Shown: piece after piece, positions 1 to 6,364 of the stretch
Numbering within the stretch: position 1 is the first letter of the stretch
How the letters are laid out: each line of letters begins with the position of its first letter
From: an uncultured Collinsella sp.
Lineage (GTDB): Bacteria > Actinomycetota > Coriobacteriia > Coriobacteriales > Coriobacteriaceae
Direction of reading: 5' to 3'
Length of the DNA stretch: 9,543 bases
Assembly: GCA_900553415.1 (NCBI GenBank)
Contig: USDH01000041.1
Location: 1 to 9,543 of the forward strand
Notes under the pieces: model-generated
The model's input: the letters and a program-made list of their open reading frames with translations, nothing else
Told to the model about the DNA's origin: nothing
Databases searched by the model: none
Translations under genes and position numbers: made by a program

Positions 1-335
1 TGATCGCGCCGGCTGACGCGAAGGTCGAGGCCATTTTTCCCACGGGACACGCCGTTGCGCTTAACACGGTCGATGGCCTGGACGTGCTCATCCACGTTGG
101 TTTGGACACTGTTCAGCTCGAGGGCAAGCACTTTACTGTACATGCGCAAGTGGGTGACATCGTCCATAAGGGCGATGTACTCATTGAGTTCGATCGCGAG
201 GCAATTGCTGCCGAGGGCTACGATGTGACGGTTCCCATCTTGGTGTGCAACTCCGTTGAGTTCTCGAGCATCAAAGGCTCCGTTGGCGTGCATGTCGAGG
301 AGATGGACCAACTCATCGTTGCTCGCGAGCGCTAG
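1..335 (+). CDS. PTS glucose-family EIIA domain, C-terminal part (5' end outside window)
   Basis: The reading frame is open from the left edge and stops at TAG 333-335, giving about 110 residues. They match the C-terminal two thirds of the glucose-type EIIA (Crr) fold. The segment IFPTGHAVAL carries the first active-site histidine (E. coli His75 equivalent), and VLIHVGLDTV carries the phosphorylated histidine (His90 equivalent). The GDIVHKGDVLIEFD and PILVCNS segments that follow are also typical. EIIA takes phosphate from HPr and passes it to an EIIB domain. A free-standing EIIA is about 168 residues, so at least 45 residues lie outside. It may equally be the C-terminal domain of an EIICBA permease. 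Because nagB follows on the same strand, a NagE-type N-acetylglucosamine transporter is a reasonable guess, but the sugar-specific EIIC part is not visible. A GTG at 84 lies inside the conserved fold and is not a plausible start. Confidence 0.9.
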   Translation, partial: IAPADAKVEAIFPTGHAVALNTVDGLDVLIHVGLDTVQLEGKHFTVHAQVGDIVHKGDVLIEFDREAIAAEGYDVTVPILVCNSVEFSSIKGSVGVHVEEMDQLIVARER

Positions 336-375
336 CAAGTGCACGTGGCCATTAGCCTACAATTCAAACACGTTT

Positions 376-409
376 ACGGAGGGCGCCCTTGAAAGAGGAC
401 GCCCTCCGT
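376..409 (+). terminator. Hairpin after the EIIA gene, without a T tract
   Basis: A perfect 10-base-pair stem (ACGGAGGGCG at 376-385 with CGCCCTCCGT at 400-409) closes a 14-base loop, 40 bases after the EIIA stop. The next bases are GGCAAGATGG, so the T run of a classical intrinsic terminator is missing on this strand. It may be a leaky or factor-dependent terminator, or a processing and stability hairpin that lets part of the transcription continue into nagB. Confidence 0.5.
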
Positions 410-607
410 GGCAAGATGGAATTCGTCCGAGGCTAAACAGCTTTGGGTCACCGTGGACGGGCAGGGGCCTCGACGCGGCTAGACACGAGACACATACATT
501 ACGCGACCTCGCCCTGGTGGCCGCACACGTTGGTTGCGGCCGACGCGGGCCGCGGGCAAGTGCTTGTAAGGGGAGCCTTGCCTCTCTTGTACGAGAAAGG
601 ACGCGTA
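410..607 (+). promoter_or_regulatory. nagB leader with mutually exclusive hairpins
   Basis: This GC-rich stretch lies between the hairpin after EIIA and nagB. GCGGCC at 536-541 can pair upstream with GGCCGC (within a 7-bp stem 519-525/535-541) or downstream with GGCCGC at 548-553 (loop GACGCG), so the two stems exclude each other. GGCAAG 555-560 can also pair with CTTGCC 577-582. TACATT at 495-500 is a possible -10 element, but no convincing -35 precedes it. The Shine-Dalgarno sequence AAAGGA lies at 596-601. No known riboswitch class was recognised; regulatory function is inferred only from pairing. Confidence 0.3.
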
Positions 608-1336
608 ATGAAGATCATTAAAGCTAAAGACTACGAGGATATGAGCCGTAAGGCCGCCAATATTATCTCGGCGCAGGTTATCCTCAAGCCCGACTGTGTG
701 CTGGGCCTTGCCACCGGCTCCACCCCGATCGGTGCCTACAAGCAGCTCGCTGCTTGGTACAAGAAGGGCGACGTCGACTTTGCCGAGGTCAGCACCTACA
801 ACCTGGACGAGTATCGCGGCCTTTCGCACGACGATCCCCAGAGCTATCACTACTTCATGCGTGAGAACTTCTTCGATCACATCAACATCGACCTGAACAA
901 CACGCATGTGCCCGACGGTTCCAACCCCGACGCCGCCGCTGCCTGCTCTGAGTACGACAAGATCGTCGCCGCCGCCGGTTACCCGGATCTGCAGCTGCTC
1001 GGCATTGGCAACAACGGCCACATCGGCTTCAACGAGCCCGATGACCACTTCTCCAAGGGTACGCACTGCGTCGACCTCACCGAGAGCACCATTCAGGCCA
1101 ACAGCCGCCTGTTCGACAGCATCGACGATGTTCCCCGTCAGGCCTACACCATGGGTACCCAGACCATCATGTATGCCCGCATGATCCTGGTCGTCGCCAA
1201 CGGCGAGGCCAAGGCTCAGGCCGTGCATGACATGTGCTATGGTCCGGTTACGCCCGAGTGCCCGGCTTCGATCCTGCAGCTGCACACCAACTGCGTTGTC
1301 GTTGCCGACGAGGCCGCCCTTTCGCTCTGCGAGTAG
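608..1336 (+). CDS. nagB: Glucosamine-6-phosphate deaminase
   Basis: NagB converts glucosamine 6-phosphate to fructose 6-phosphate and ammonia in the cytoplasm, the step that feeds amino sugars into glycolysis. The 242-residue product has the usual length of the shorter Gram-positive-type enzymes. Visible motifs are the phosphate-binding GLATGSTP (33-40), YNLDEY with the catalytic base Asp67, and GIGNNGHIGFNEP (132-144) with His138 and Glu143. Position 136 is Asn where E. coli NagB has Asp141; Asn there is, from memory, common in Gram-positive homologues, so activity is expected. The ATG at 608 is chosen because AAAGGA lies six bases upstream and the protein begins like family members (MKIIKAKDY). 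The frame is open upstream to 443, but that part is not family-like. It is downstream of a PTS EIIA gene on the same strand and ends at its own terminator. Confidence 0.97.
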   Translation: MKIIKAKDYEDMSRKAANIISAQVILKPDCVLGLATGSTPIGAYKQLAAWYKKGDVDFAEVSTYNLDEYRGLSHDDPQSYHYFMRENFFDHINIDLNNTHVPDGSNPDAAAACSEYDKIVAAAGYPDLQLLGIGNNGHIGFNEPDDHFSKGTHCVDLTESTIQANSRLFDSIDDVPRQAYTMGTQTIMYARMILVVANGEAKAQAVHDMCYGPVTPECPASILQLHTNCVVVADEAALSLCE

Positions 1337-1368
1337 CGCGAATCCTGCAGCTCGACATAGCCTTGCCT

Positions 1369-1396
1369 AAGGCCTCCGCTTTGCGGGGGCCTTTTT
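1369..1396 (+). terminator. Intrinsic terminator of nagB
   Basis: An 11-base-pair stem (1369-1379 with 1383-1393, one G-U pair) has a TTT loop and runs directly into T1392-T1396. It starts 32 bases after the nagB stop. This is a canonical rho-independent terminator that separates nagB from the regulator downstream. Confidence 0.9.
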
Positions 1397-1414
1397 GCTA
1401 TCCCTTTTTGCCCA

Positions 1415-1443
1415 CTTGACCAAAAACTTGCCGCAAGCTTGAC
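1415..1443 (+). repeat. Phased CTTGxC direct repeats
   Basis: CTTGAC 1415-1420, CTTGCC 1427-1432 and CTTGAC 1438-1443 lie 12 and 11 bases apart, close to one helical turn. The central unit is also part of the imperfect palindrome CTTGC-C-GCAAG (1427-1437). SARP-family activators are known to bind direct repeats spaced about 11 bases, and the next gene encodes a protein with that DNA-binding domain. An operator for it is therefore plausible but unproven. Confidence 0.4.
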
Positions 1444-1666
1444 GAATGCCGGATGTCCAACAGCTTGATTCATTCTATACCAGATTCTATGCAAAAATGC
1501 CACTAGAAGGTCGTAGACGGTAGCGGGTGCTAGGCGAGTTGAATGACATGGCTGAACCGTGTTCATCTGCGTTACACTGCCGCTTAGATGGGACAAGCTG
1601 ACAAGCTCATTTACCTGCTTAAAGACCGATTAGTCGAGGGATTAATAACAATCGGCCCTCGCTGTA

Positions 1667-1680
1667 CAAAAACTTGCCGC
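1667..1680 (+). repeat. Second exact copy of a 14-base motif (first copy 1421-1434)
   Basis: CAAAAACTTGCCGC occurs exactly at 1421-1434 and again at 1667-1680, both inside the intergenic region before the regulator. The second copy runs into another CTTGCG unit (1680-1685) and is framed by GTAC at 1664-1667 and 1685-1688. It lies 20 bases upstream of the candidate -10 TATAAC. The arrangement suggests a protein-binding site rather than chance. Confidence 0.45.
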
Positions 1681-1700
1681 TTGCGTACCAAAAGACAGCC

Positions 1701-1706
1701 TATAAC
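1701..1706 (+). promoter_or_regulatory. Candidate -10 element for the BTAD regulator
   Basis: TATAAC resembles the -10 consensus. The best nearby -35-like sequences (TTGCCG 1674-1679, TTGCGT 1681-1686) give spacers of 21 and 14 bases, both off the optimum of 17. This would fit an activator-dependent promoter or could be coincidental. Confidence 0.25.
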
Positions 1707-1784
1707 ACAAGGTCGCTCTATTCATAGCGCGGCTTGTATGGTCTTGCGGCTACAGTGTCCATACGGTCGAGTTGAGGAGCGGGC

Positions 1785-4784
1785 ATGGTAAACGATTTGG
1801 GCAGTATGGACGACCTCGAGCTGATGCCGCTGGGCGGTGGCTATATGGTGCGACGCGAACGCTTGATGAATGAGCTTCTCGCCAAGGGCCGAAAGGCCGG
1901 CATCGTGGTTCTTTATGCGCCCGACGGGTTTGGGAAGACCTCGGTGCTGCTGCAGTACACCCATGAGGTTAAATGCGACCCGACGCGAGGCCCCGTGCGG
2001 ATTATCGAGGCCGATCGCGCCATTGGGCGCGAGGTGTTTATGCAGCTCGAGGTGGTTACCGAAGAACTCAAAGACAAACCGCACTCCCTTATCGCGATTG
2101 ATAATGTGCCAAACCTCGATCAGCACGATACCGAAGACCTCATCGACAGGATTCGCGGCCTGCGCGCTATGGGGATAGGGGTCTTTATCTCCTGCCGTCC
2201 TTCAAATCGTCAACTGATTCATGGGCTGGGCGATTCGGTTAAGATCAATGCGCAGATGCTCAAGGTGCATGCCTATGAGTATTCGGCGTGGGCGTCGGCG
2301 TTTTCGATCAGCACATCGCTCGACTTTTATCAGCTCACGCAAGGCGTGCCCGAGCTCGTTTCGGCATTGCAGACGGGTCTGTATGGCCAAGGCGACGTAG
2401 CCGGTCTGCTCGAAAACGAGATTGTCAACGTATATGGCGCGGCACTTGTCGATCTGGCTTCGCTCGACAATAATGCGCTGTTTTGCGTGGCATGTCTCAT
2501 GGTTTTGATGGGCGAGGGCAATATCGCAGAACTCGAGGCTTGTGGGGTGAGGTTGTCGATGGTCGACCAGTCCTACTTTGTACGCGACTACCCGATTTTT
2601 GGCTTGGATCCCGCCGAGCGGAGTTTTACGTGCCTGGGTACGGAGGATAACGGACGCTTGCGCTTGCGCAAGTTGGTGGCCGAGGTTCGCCCCGAACTTG
2701 TTCCGAGGGCGGCCCGGATTTTGCTTAAGGCGGGTAGATGCGATGCGGCGATGGGCCTGGCGGACGCCTTTTTGGACCGGGGGGCGGTCCTTGAACTTGC
2801 TGGGCAGTATGGGGTCGATCTGGCTCTGACGGGGCACGGGGCCGATATCTGCCGAGCAGCGCTGGGCACGATCGATGCCGACGATCCGGCTCCAGAGCCA
2901 ACGCCTGCTGAGGCACTTGGCGTATATCTGGCAGCGGTCAGCGTGTCCAATACAAAGCTCGCTCGCTATATGGCATCGGTTATCGAGCGCGGGGGCGAAC
3001 GGGCGGCCTGCGAAATAGACCCTGTTTCATGGAGGGTGGCCCAGACACTGACGGCTGTTTGCTATGGGGACAACGGGCTTGGGCTTCCTACAAACCTGGC
3101 CGTGCCAGAAATTGAGACGTCCCACACCGCACTCGATATGTTGTCTGCGCATATCGAGGTCAAGCGCTGTCTGACCGAGCGGGGAGATGACGGCGGCGTT
3201 CTACAGCAGCTCAAAACGAGCAAGGCCTACGATTGCGAGCTCGACATCGCGGGGATTGTTATACGGGCCGATAGCATGCTGGTGGAGCTCTTTGACGGGT
3301 CGTTTGCGGGAACCGACGAGCGCGACGACGAGATGACGGTGGTGCGGGAGGCGCTCGACGTACGTGGGCTTAAGGCGATGGCTATCTGGGTGCGCATGGT
3401 GTTGGCGGCACGGCGGCTCCTTTCCGGCTTGCCGGTAACCGACGACGCGGCATTCAACGAACTCGATCGTTTTGCCGTGCGCATGCGCGACAACCAGATT
3501 CAGCTGTTTGGCCTGTTGCTAGAAGGCTGGCAGTCACTGGCAGAGGGACGGCCGGTTAATGCAAAGTTCCGTGCGGTCCAAGTGCTCAAACTTGCCGAGG
3601 AGTCGATTGCGTACATGCGCGATAACGCATTGCTGTTGGAGCGCGCGGCGTATCTGCGTAACACCTCGATGGTTTCGGTGCGCGAGGAAGCGGAGCTACT
3701 CGATATAAGCCAGACGCAGGTTGGTGGAGCGGAGGCCTGGATGGTGGCGCTGCATTTGGCCTGTGCGGGCCGAGACAGCGACCTTGCGGCCTGGATGTCC
3801 ATGAATCGCGCGGGGATTCTAGAGCCATCGTATCGGCTCTTTGCGCGCCTTGCCATGCATTGTCTGGGCGAGCCGGCGACCAGGATTCGCAAGAAGCTCC
3901 CCGTGCGCGAGCTGTCGCGGTACTCGCTGCGCGATGATCTGGAAGGGGAGGGCGAGCGCTTATTTCAGGCCGGCGAGGTTGAAGCCGTTGATACCATCGA
4001 CCATATCGAGATTCGCATGTTTGGTGCGTTTCGCGCCGAGCGCGACGGGTTTCCCATCACGGACAAAATGTGGCGCCGCAAGAAGGCGGCGACGCTTGCC
4101 GAGCGGCTTGCGCTGGGCATGGATGCGCTCGTCGACCGCGAGACGCTGGCCATGGAGCTGTGGCCCCATGCCGAGTTCAATAGCGCCCGCAACAACCTGT
4201 ACTCGACGATATCGCGCCTGCGTTCGGCCTTGGGGCCGACACCGGACGGCAAGTCGTGTGTGCTGATTCAAAACGAGTGCATTGGGCTTAACGGCGATTA
4301 CGTCAAGACCGATGTACGGCTGTTTGACCAGATAAGCCGCGAGGTTTTGGGAAATCGCACGGGTGCGCGCGGGCCCCATCTAGTTGAGCTGTGCCTTAAG
4401 ATTGAGCAGCTTTATGCCGGACCGCTGTATGTTCCCAATGGCTGTAATCCCACCTACTTTTTGCGTATGCGACGCATTATGCAGTCAAAGTACATCGATT
4501 GCATGGTTAAGGGAGCAAATGCCGCTCTAGAAGAAAACGATCTGCAGTCGGCGATTTGGCTGGCGGAGTCGGGGCTTCGGCAGGAAACAGCGCGTGAGGA
4601 TATGGTGCGCTGCGCCATGCGCGTCTACAGTGCGGCGGGACGGCGGCGCGATATCGTCGAGCTATACAGCGGGCATATGCACCATCTGAGGGAGCAGGTC
4701 AATGGCGTGCCCGAGCCCGAGACGCGGCGTCTATACGAGCGCTTGGTGGAGGGGCGGCTCAATCGCGTGCTGGTCGAGCGATAA
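1785..4784 (+). CDS. Large STAND-ATPase transcriptional regulator with C-terminal SARP/BTAD module
   Basis: This 999-residue cytoplasmic protein appears to be a signal-integrating transcription regulator. The N-terminus carries a MalT-like NTPase: Walker A APDGFGKTS at 45-53 (Lys51, Thr52), a Walker B-like LIAIDN at 102-107 (Asp106) and FISCRPS near 134-140, which fits a sensor strand with Arg138. Residues of about 290-735 are helical and poor in recognisable motifs, as expected of a degenerate TPR-like sensor. From about 740 a winged helix of the OmpR/SARP type begins (IEIRMFGAF), including LWP at 792-794 and a RLRSALG recognition-helix segment near 811-817. A bacterial transcriptional activation domain with helical repeats runs to the C-terminus. 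The start is fixed by TGAGGAG five bases upstream. In AfsR-type proteins the DNA-binding module is N-terminal; here it is C-terminal, as the HTH is in MalT. The effector is unknown; targets might include its own upstream repeats or the neighbouring amino-sugar genes, but this is inference. Confidence 0.88.
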   Translation: MVNDLGSMDDLELMPLGGGYMVRRERLMNELLAKGRKAGIVVLYAPDGFGKTSVLLQYTHEVKCDPTRGPVRIIEADRAIGREVFMQLEVVTEELKDKPHSLIAIDNVPNLDQHDTEDLIDRIRGLRAMGIGVFISCRPSNRQLIHGLGDSVKINAQMLKVHAYEYSAWASAFSISTSLDFYQLTQGVPELVSALQTGLYGQGDVAGLLENEIVNVYGAALVDLASLDNNALFCVACLMVLMGEGNIAELEACGVRLSMVDQSYFVRDYPIFGLDPAERSFTCLGTEDNGRLRLRKLVAEVRPELVPRAARILLKAGRCDAAMGLADAFLDRGAVLELAGQYGVDLALTGHGADICRAALGTIDADDPAPEPTPAEALGVYLAAVSVSNTKLARYMASVIERGGERAACEIDPVSWRVAQTLTAVCYGDNGLGLPTNLAVPEIETSHTALDMLSAHIEVKRCLTERGDDGGVLQQLKTSKAYDCELDIAGIVIRADSMLVELFDGSFAGTDERDDEMTVVREALDVRGLKAMAIWVRMVLAARRLLSGLPVTDDAAFNELDRFAVRMRDNQIQLFGLLLEGWQSLAEGRPVNAKFRAVQVLKLAEESIAYMRDNALLLERAAYLRNTSMVSVREEAELLDISQTQVGGAEAWMVALHLACAGRDSDLAAWMSMNRAGILEPSYRLFARLAMHCLGEPATRIRKKLPVRELSRYSLRDDLEGEGERLFQAGEVEAVDTIDHIEIRMFGAFRAERDGFPITDKMWRRKKAATLAERLALGMDALVDRETLAMELWPHAEFNSARNNLYSTISRLRSALGPTPDGKSCVLIQNECIGLNGDYVKTDVRLFDQISREVLGNRTGARGPHLVELCLKIEQLYAGPLYVPNGCNPTYFLRMRRIMQSKYIDCMVKGANAALEENDLQSAIWLAESGLRQETAREDMVRCAMRVYSAAGRRRDIVELYSGHMHHLREQVNGVPEPETRRLYERLVEGRLNRVLVER

Positions 4785-4816
4785 AAAACGGGCGCCCGAA
4801 GTACTTGGGCACCCGT
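4782..4816 (-). terminator. Intrinsic terminator for yhbY, at the convergent junction
   Basis: The stem pairs 4788-4799 with 4805-4816, with one C-A mismatch and one G-U pair around a five-base loop. On the minus strand it is followed by six T residues (the A run just before the stem on the plus strand). It therefore terminates the yhbY transcript coming from the right. On the plus strand the regulator's TAA stop lies inside that A run and the stem has no T tract after it, so termination in that direction is probably weaker. Confidence 0.82.
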
Positions 4817-4853
4817 AAGCTTGCCATGTGTTGGCTCGCCGGATCATTGGCTC

Positions 4854-5153
4854 TTAGACGAGCTTGATCTTCTCGATGTCCTTGCGCGAGGACTCGCGAT
4901 ATAGCGAGAACTTGCGGCCGATGACCTGTACGACCTCGGCGTGGCAGCGCTCAGCGAGCTCTTCGGCGGCCTCGCGGGCGGAAAGGCTGGAGCCATCGAG
5001 CACGGAGCACTTAACGAGCTCGTGCTTCTCCAGGTAGGCGACCGTCTGCTCGACGGTGCCCTCGTTGACATCGGACTTGCCGATGATGATGGCGGGGTTG
5101 AGGTGATGGGCCATGCTGCGAAGCTGCTTGACCTGGGCTCCTGTCAGTGCCAT
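4854..5153 (-). CDS. yhbY: YhbY-type CRM-domain RNA-binding protein (ribosome assembly)
   Basis: The 99-residue product is one CRM (chloroplast RNA splicing and ribosome maturation) domain, the normal size for bacterial YhbY. It shows the family signatures: LTGAQVKQLRSMAHHLNPAIIIGK near the N-terminus, the KHELVKCSVLD strand in the middle, and VIGRKFSLYR (about 77-86), which contains the RNA-binding loop after the last helix. In E. coli, YhbY associates with pre-50S particles; a similar role in large-subunit assembly is expected. The ATG at 5153 is in the standard family position (MALTGAQ), although the upstream AAAGCGAG is only a weak Shine-Dalgarno match. The methyltransferase gene ends 158 bases upstream on the same strand, so co-transcription is possible. 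The gene ends at the terminator shared with the convergent regulator. Confidence 0.93.
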   Translation of the reverse strand: MALTGAQVKQLRSMAHHLNPAIIIGKSDVNEGTVEQTVAYLEKHELVKCSVLDGSSLSAREAAEELAERCHAEVVQVIGRKFSLYRESSRKDIEKIKLV

Positions 5154-5179
5154 GGGTTCTCGCTTTCTATGTATGGGGT

Positions 5180-5194
5180 GCCCCGCGACGGGGC
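5180..5194 (-). promoter_or_regulatory. Short GC hairpin in the yhbY leader
   Basis: GCCCCG (5180-5185) and CGGGGC (5189-5194) form a perfect six-base-pair stem with a three-base loop. It lies 26 bases upstream of the yhbY start on the minus strand. There is no T tract on that strand, so it is not a standard terminator. The surrounding 5154-5311 gap shows no gene. The hairpin could be a 3' end signal of the methyltransferase transcript or a leader structure of yhbY. Confidence 0.35.
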
Positions 5195-5311
5195 CTTAAT
5201 CTACGTGAGCTGTCCCACGATAGCGCAGGAACGGTGCGGTGTGGGGCGCGTTTGCCCAGTTCAAAAAGAATGCGGATGCCGAGTGGGTGGGCGGTGCGGG
5301 CTGCGAACAGG

Positions 5312-6199
5312 CTATGAGCTGGGCGCAGAGACCGGCTCCCATGCAATAAACGCCCAACGAACCTTGCGGACATGATCGAGCATATAGCGCCCCTGCGGCA
5401 CGCCCTTGGAGCCCGGCTCACCGGCATGGGGGTTCTCAATCATGTGTCGAGCGATGTAGTCGCGCAGACGGTCGACCTTATCCTCGTTGCCATGCTCAGG
5501 CATGCGGGAGAAGTCTGCCACGCCCGCCTCAAGGCAATTGAAGGTATCGCGACGAGGCGATTCAAAGTATGTAACCTGCGGCAACGAACCCATCTGAATG
5601 AGGATGTTGAAGGCGTACACAAAGCCATTACTGCAGGTAACCGAGGCGCCGATAGCGTTCATCAAGTGCAGATCATAGCGCGGGCTGGAGTTAGCGACCA
5701 TCGTGACAGCACAACGCCGACGAGCCGTACGATCAAGCTTGGCAAGCGCACCTTTTAGATCGGTCGTCGTAACCGACCGACTGGCAAAGGCAACATCCAC
5801 CGTTTTCGCGACCGGTCCAACCAAATCCCAATCATCATCCCAAGCAAGCTCAAGCGGTGTAATGCGATTCTCGAGCCCATGGTACTCAATGCCAGCATCA
5901 AGCGTGCCCAACATGGCAGGGGAAAAGTCAGCAGCAATCACAGGATGTCCAGCCTGAGCAAGCGGAATAGCAATCGACCCAGCTCCACACCCCATATCGA
6001 GCACGGATTCACCAGGCTTTAACGCCAACAGCTTGATAAAGTCCCGGGCATACGGGGCAGTCTCCAACGGCCGAAAATGCCGAGCCCGCTTATCCCACTC
6101 AAAAGAGTCATCAGCCCGCCGCCGACCAGCCTGCAAGCGCATCCATTCGCCATTCCAATCAGCAGAAAGCAGCTCAGAACGATTCTCCCCATCAGCCAC
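5312..6199 (-). CDS. Class I SAM-dependent methyltransferase, substrate unknown
   Basis: The 295-residue product has a Rossmann-type methyltransferase core. Motif I is VLDMGCGAG at about 66-74, which binds S-adenosylmethionine, and the second strand ends in VIAADFSPAML, whose Asp91 probably binds the ribose hydroxyls. The N-terminus (SADWNGEWMRLQ, then DSFEWDKRARHF) resembles a family of uncharacterised small-molecule methyltransferases in anaerobes. No substrate-specific motif was recognised. The GTG at 6197-6199 is chosen as the start because a perfect AGGAGG (6207-6212 on the plus strand) lies seven bases upstream. An in-frame ATG at 6259 would add 20 hydrophobic residues, but that extension is encoded by a terminator-like hairpin and the Shine-Dalgarno sequence itself, so it is almost certainly not translated. 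No membrane segment remains in the corrected protein. It follows the PFL gene by about 316 bases and precedes yhbY. Confidence 0.88.
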   Translation of the reverse strand: MADGENRSELLSADWNGEWMRLQAGRRRADDSFEWDKRARHFRPLETAPYARDFIKLLALKPGESVLDMGCGAGSIAIPLAQAGHPVIAADFSPAMLGTLDAGIEYHGLENRITPLELAWDDDWDLVGPVAKTVDVAFASRSVTTTDLKGALAKLDRTARRRCAVTMVANSSPRYDLHLMNAIGASVTCSNGFVYAFNILIQMGSLPQVTYFESPRRDTFNCLEAGVADFSRMPEHGNEDKVDRLRDYIARHMIENPHAGEPGSKGVPQGRYMLDHVRKVRWAFIAWEPVSAPSS

Positions 6200-6218
6200 G
6201 GGCCAACCTCCTAGCAAC

Positions 6219-6250
6219 AAAAAAGCGACTCCTCCCAAAAGAAGAGCCGC
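6219..6250 (-). terminator. Terminator-like hairpin just upstream of the methyltransferase ribosome-binding site
   Basis: On the minus strand a ten-base-pair stem (plus 6241-6250 with 6225-6234, two G-U pairs) closes a six-base loop and is followed by six T residues (6219-6224). This has every feature of an intrinsic terminator. It ends only seven bases before AGGAGG of the methyltransferase gene. It could end the transcript of the upstream PFL gene, or act as an attenuator in the methyltransferase leader if transcription starts just upstream. Confidence 0.78.
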
Positions 6251-6256
6251 AACCAG

Positions 6257-6287
6257 CATATATCAGAAAGAACCGATCCAACGCCAA
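6257..6287 (-). promoter_or_regulatory. Weak candidate promoter for the methyltransferase gene
   Basis: On the minus strand TATATG (plus 6257-6262) is preceded by TGA, resembling an extended -10, and TTGGCG (plus 6282-6287) lies 19 bases upstream as a possible -35. If used, transcription would start almost exactly at the terminator-like hairpin. The spacer is longer than optimal, so this is tentative. Confidence 0.3.
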
Positions 6288-6364
6288 ACCGCCATACCAG
6301 CAAAGTAGGGCAGAAGCGAAGCGACTGCCAAAGGGATAGAACCCAACCGAGGGCCCGTTGCGCG

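Larger units (their letters stand above)
1397..1784 (+). promoter_or_regulatory. Long regulatory intergenic region upstream of the BTAD regulator
   Basis: No convincing gene lies in these 388 bases. They hold an exact 14-base repeat (1421-1434 and 1667-1680), a cluster of CTTGxC units, competing short helices at 1626-1661 and a possible -10 (TATAAC, 1701-1706) without a good -35 at standard spacing. A poor -35 with repeats upstream would suit an activator-dependent promoter. The Shine-Dalgarno sequence TGAGGAG (1773-1779) ends the region, five bases before the ATG at 1785. The transcription start cannot be fixed from sequence alone, and the leader could be up to several hundred bases long. 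Confidence 0.45.

Noticed and set aside
443..607. In-frame 55-codon upstream extension of nagB
   Set aside because: It does not resemble NagB and covers the structured leader. The ATG at 608 has a good Shine-Dalgarno sequence and the canonical N-terminus.
479..1285. 268-codon open frame on the minus strand opposite nagB
   Set aside because: It is antisense to a clear nagB, its translation resembles no family, and such shadows are expected from GC-biased codons.
2202..2837. 211-codon minus-strand frame inside the BTAD regulator
   Set aside because: It lies wholly within a well-supported 999-residue gene and has no recognisable motif or ribosome-binding site.
5154..5439. Short minus-strand frame of 90 codons (5167-5439) overlapping the end of the methyltransferase
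   Set aside because: It overlaps the conserved methyltransferase C-terminus in another frame and crosses the GC hairpin in the yhbY leader.
6200..6259. N-terminal hydrophobic extension of the methyltransferase, looking like a signal peptide or membrane anchor
   Set aside because: The bases encode a terminator-like hairpin and a perfect AGGAGG seven bases before GTG 6199. The hydrophobic residues come from the T-rich terminator sequence.
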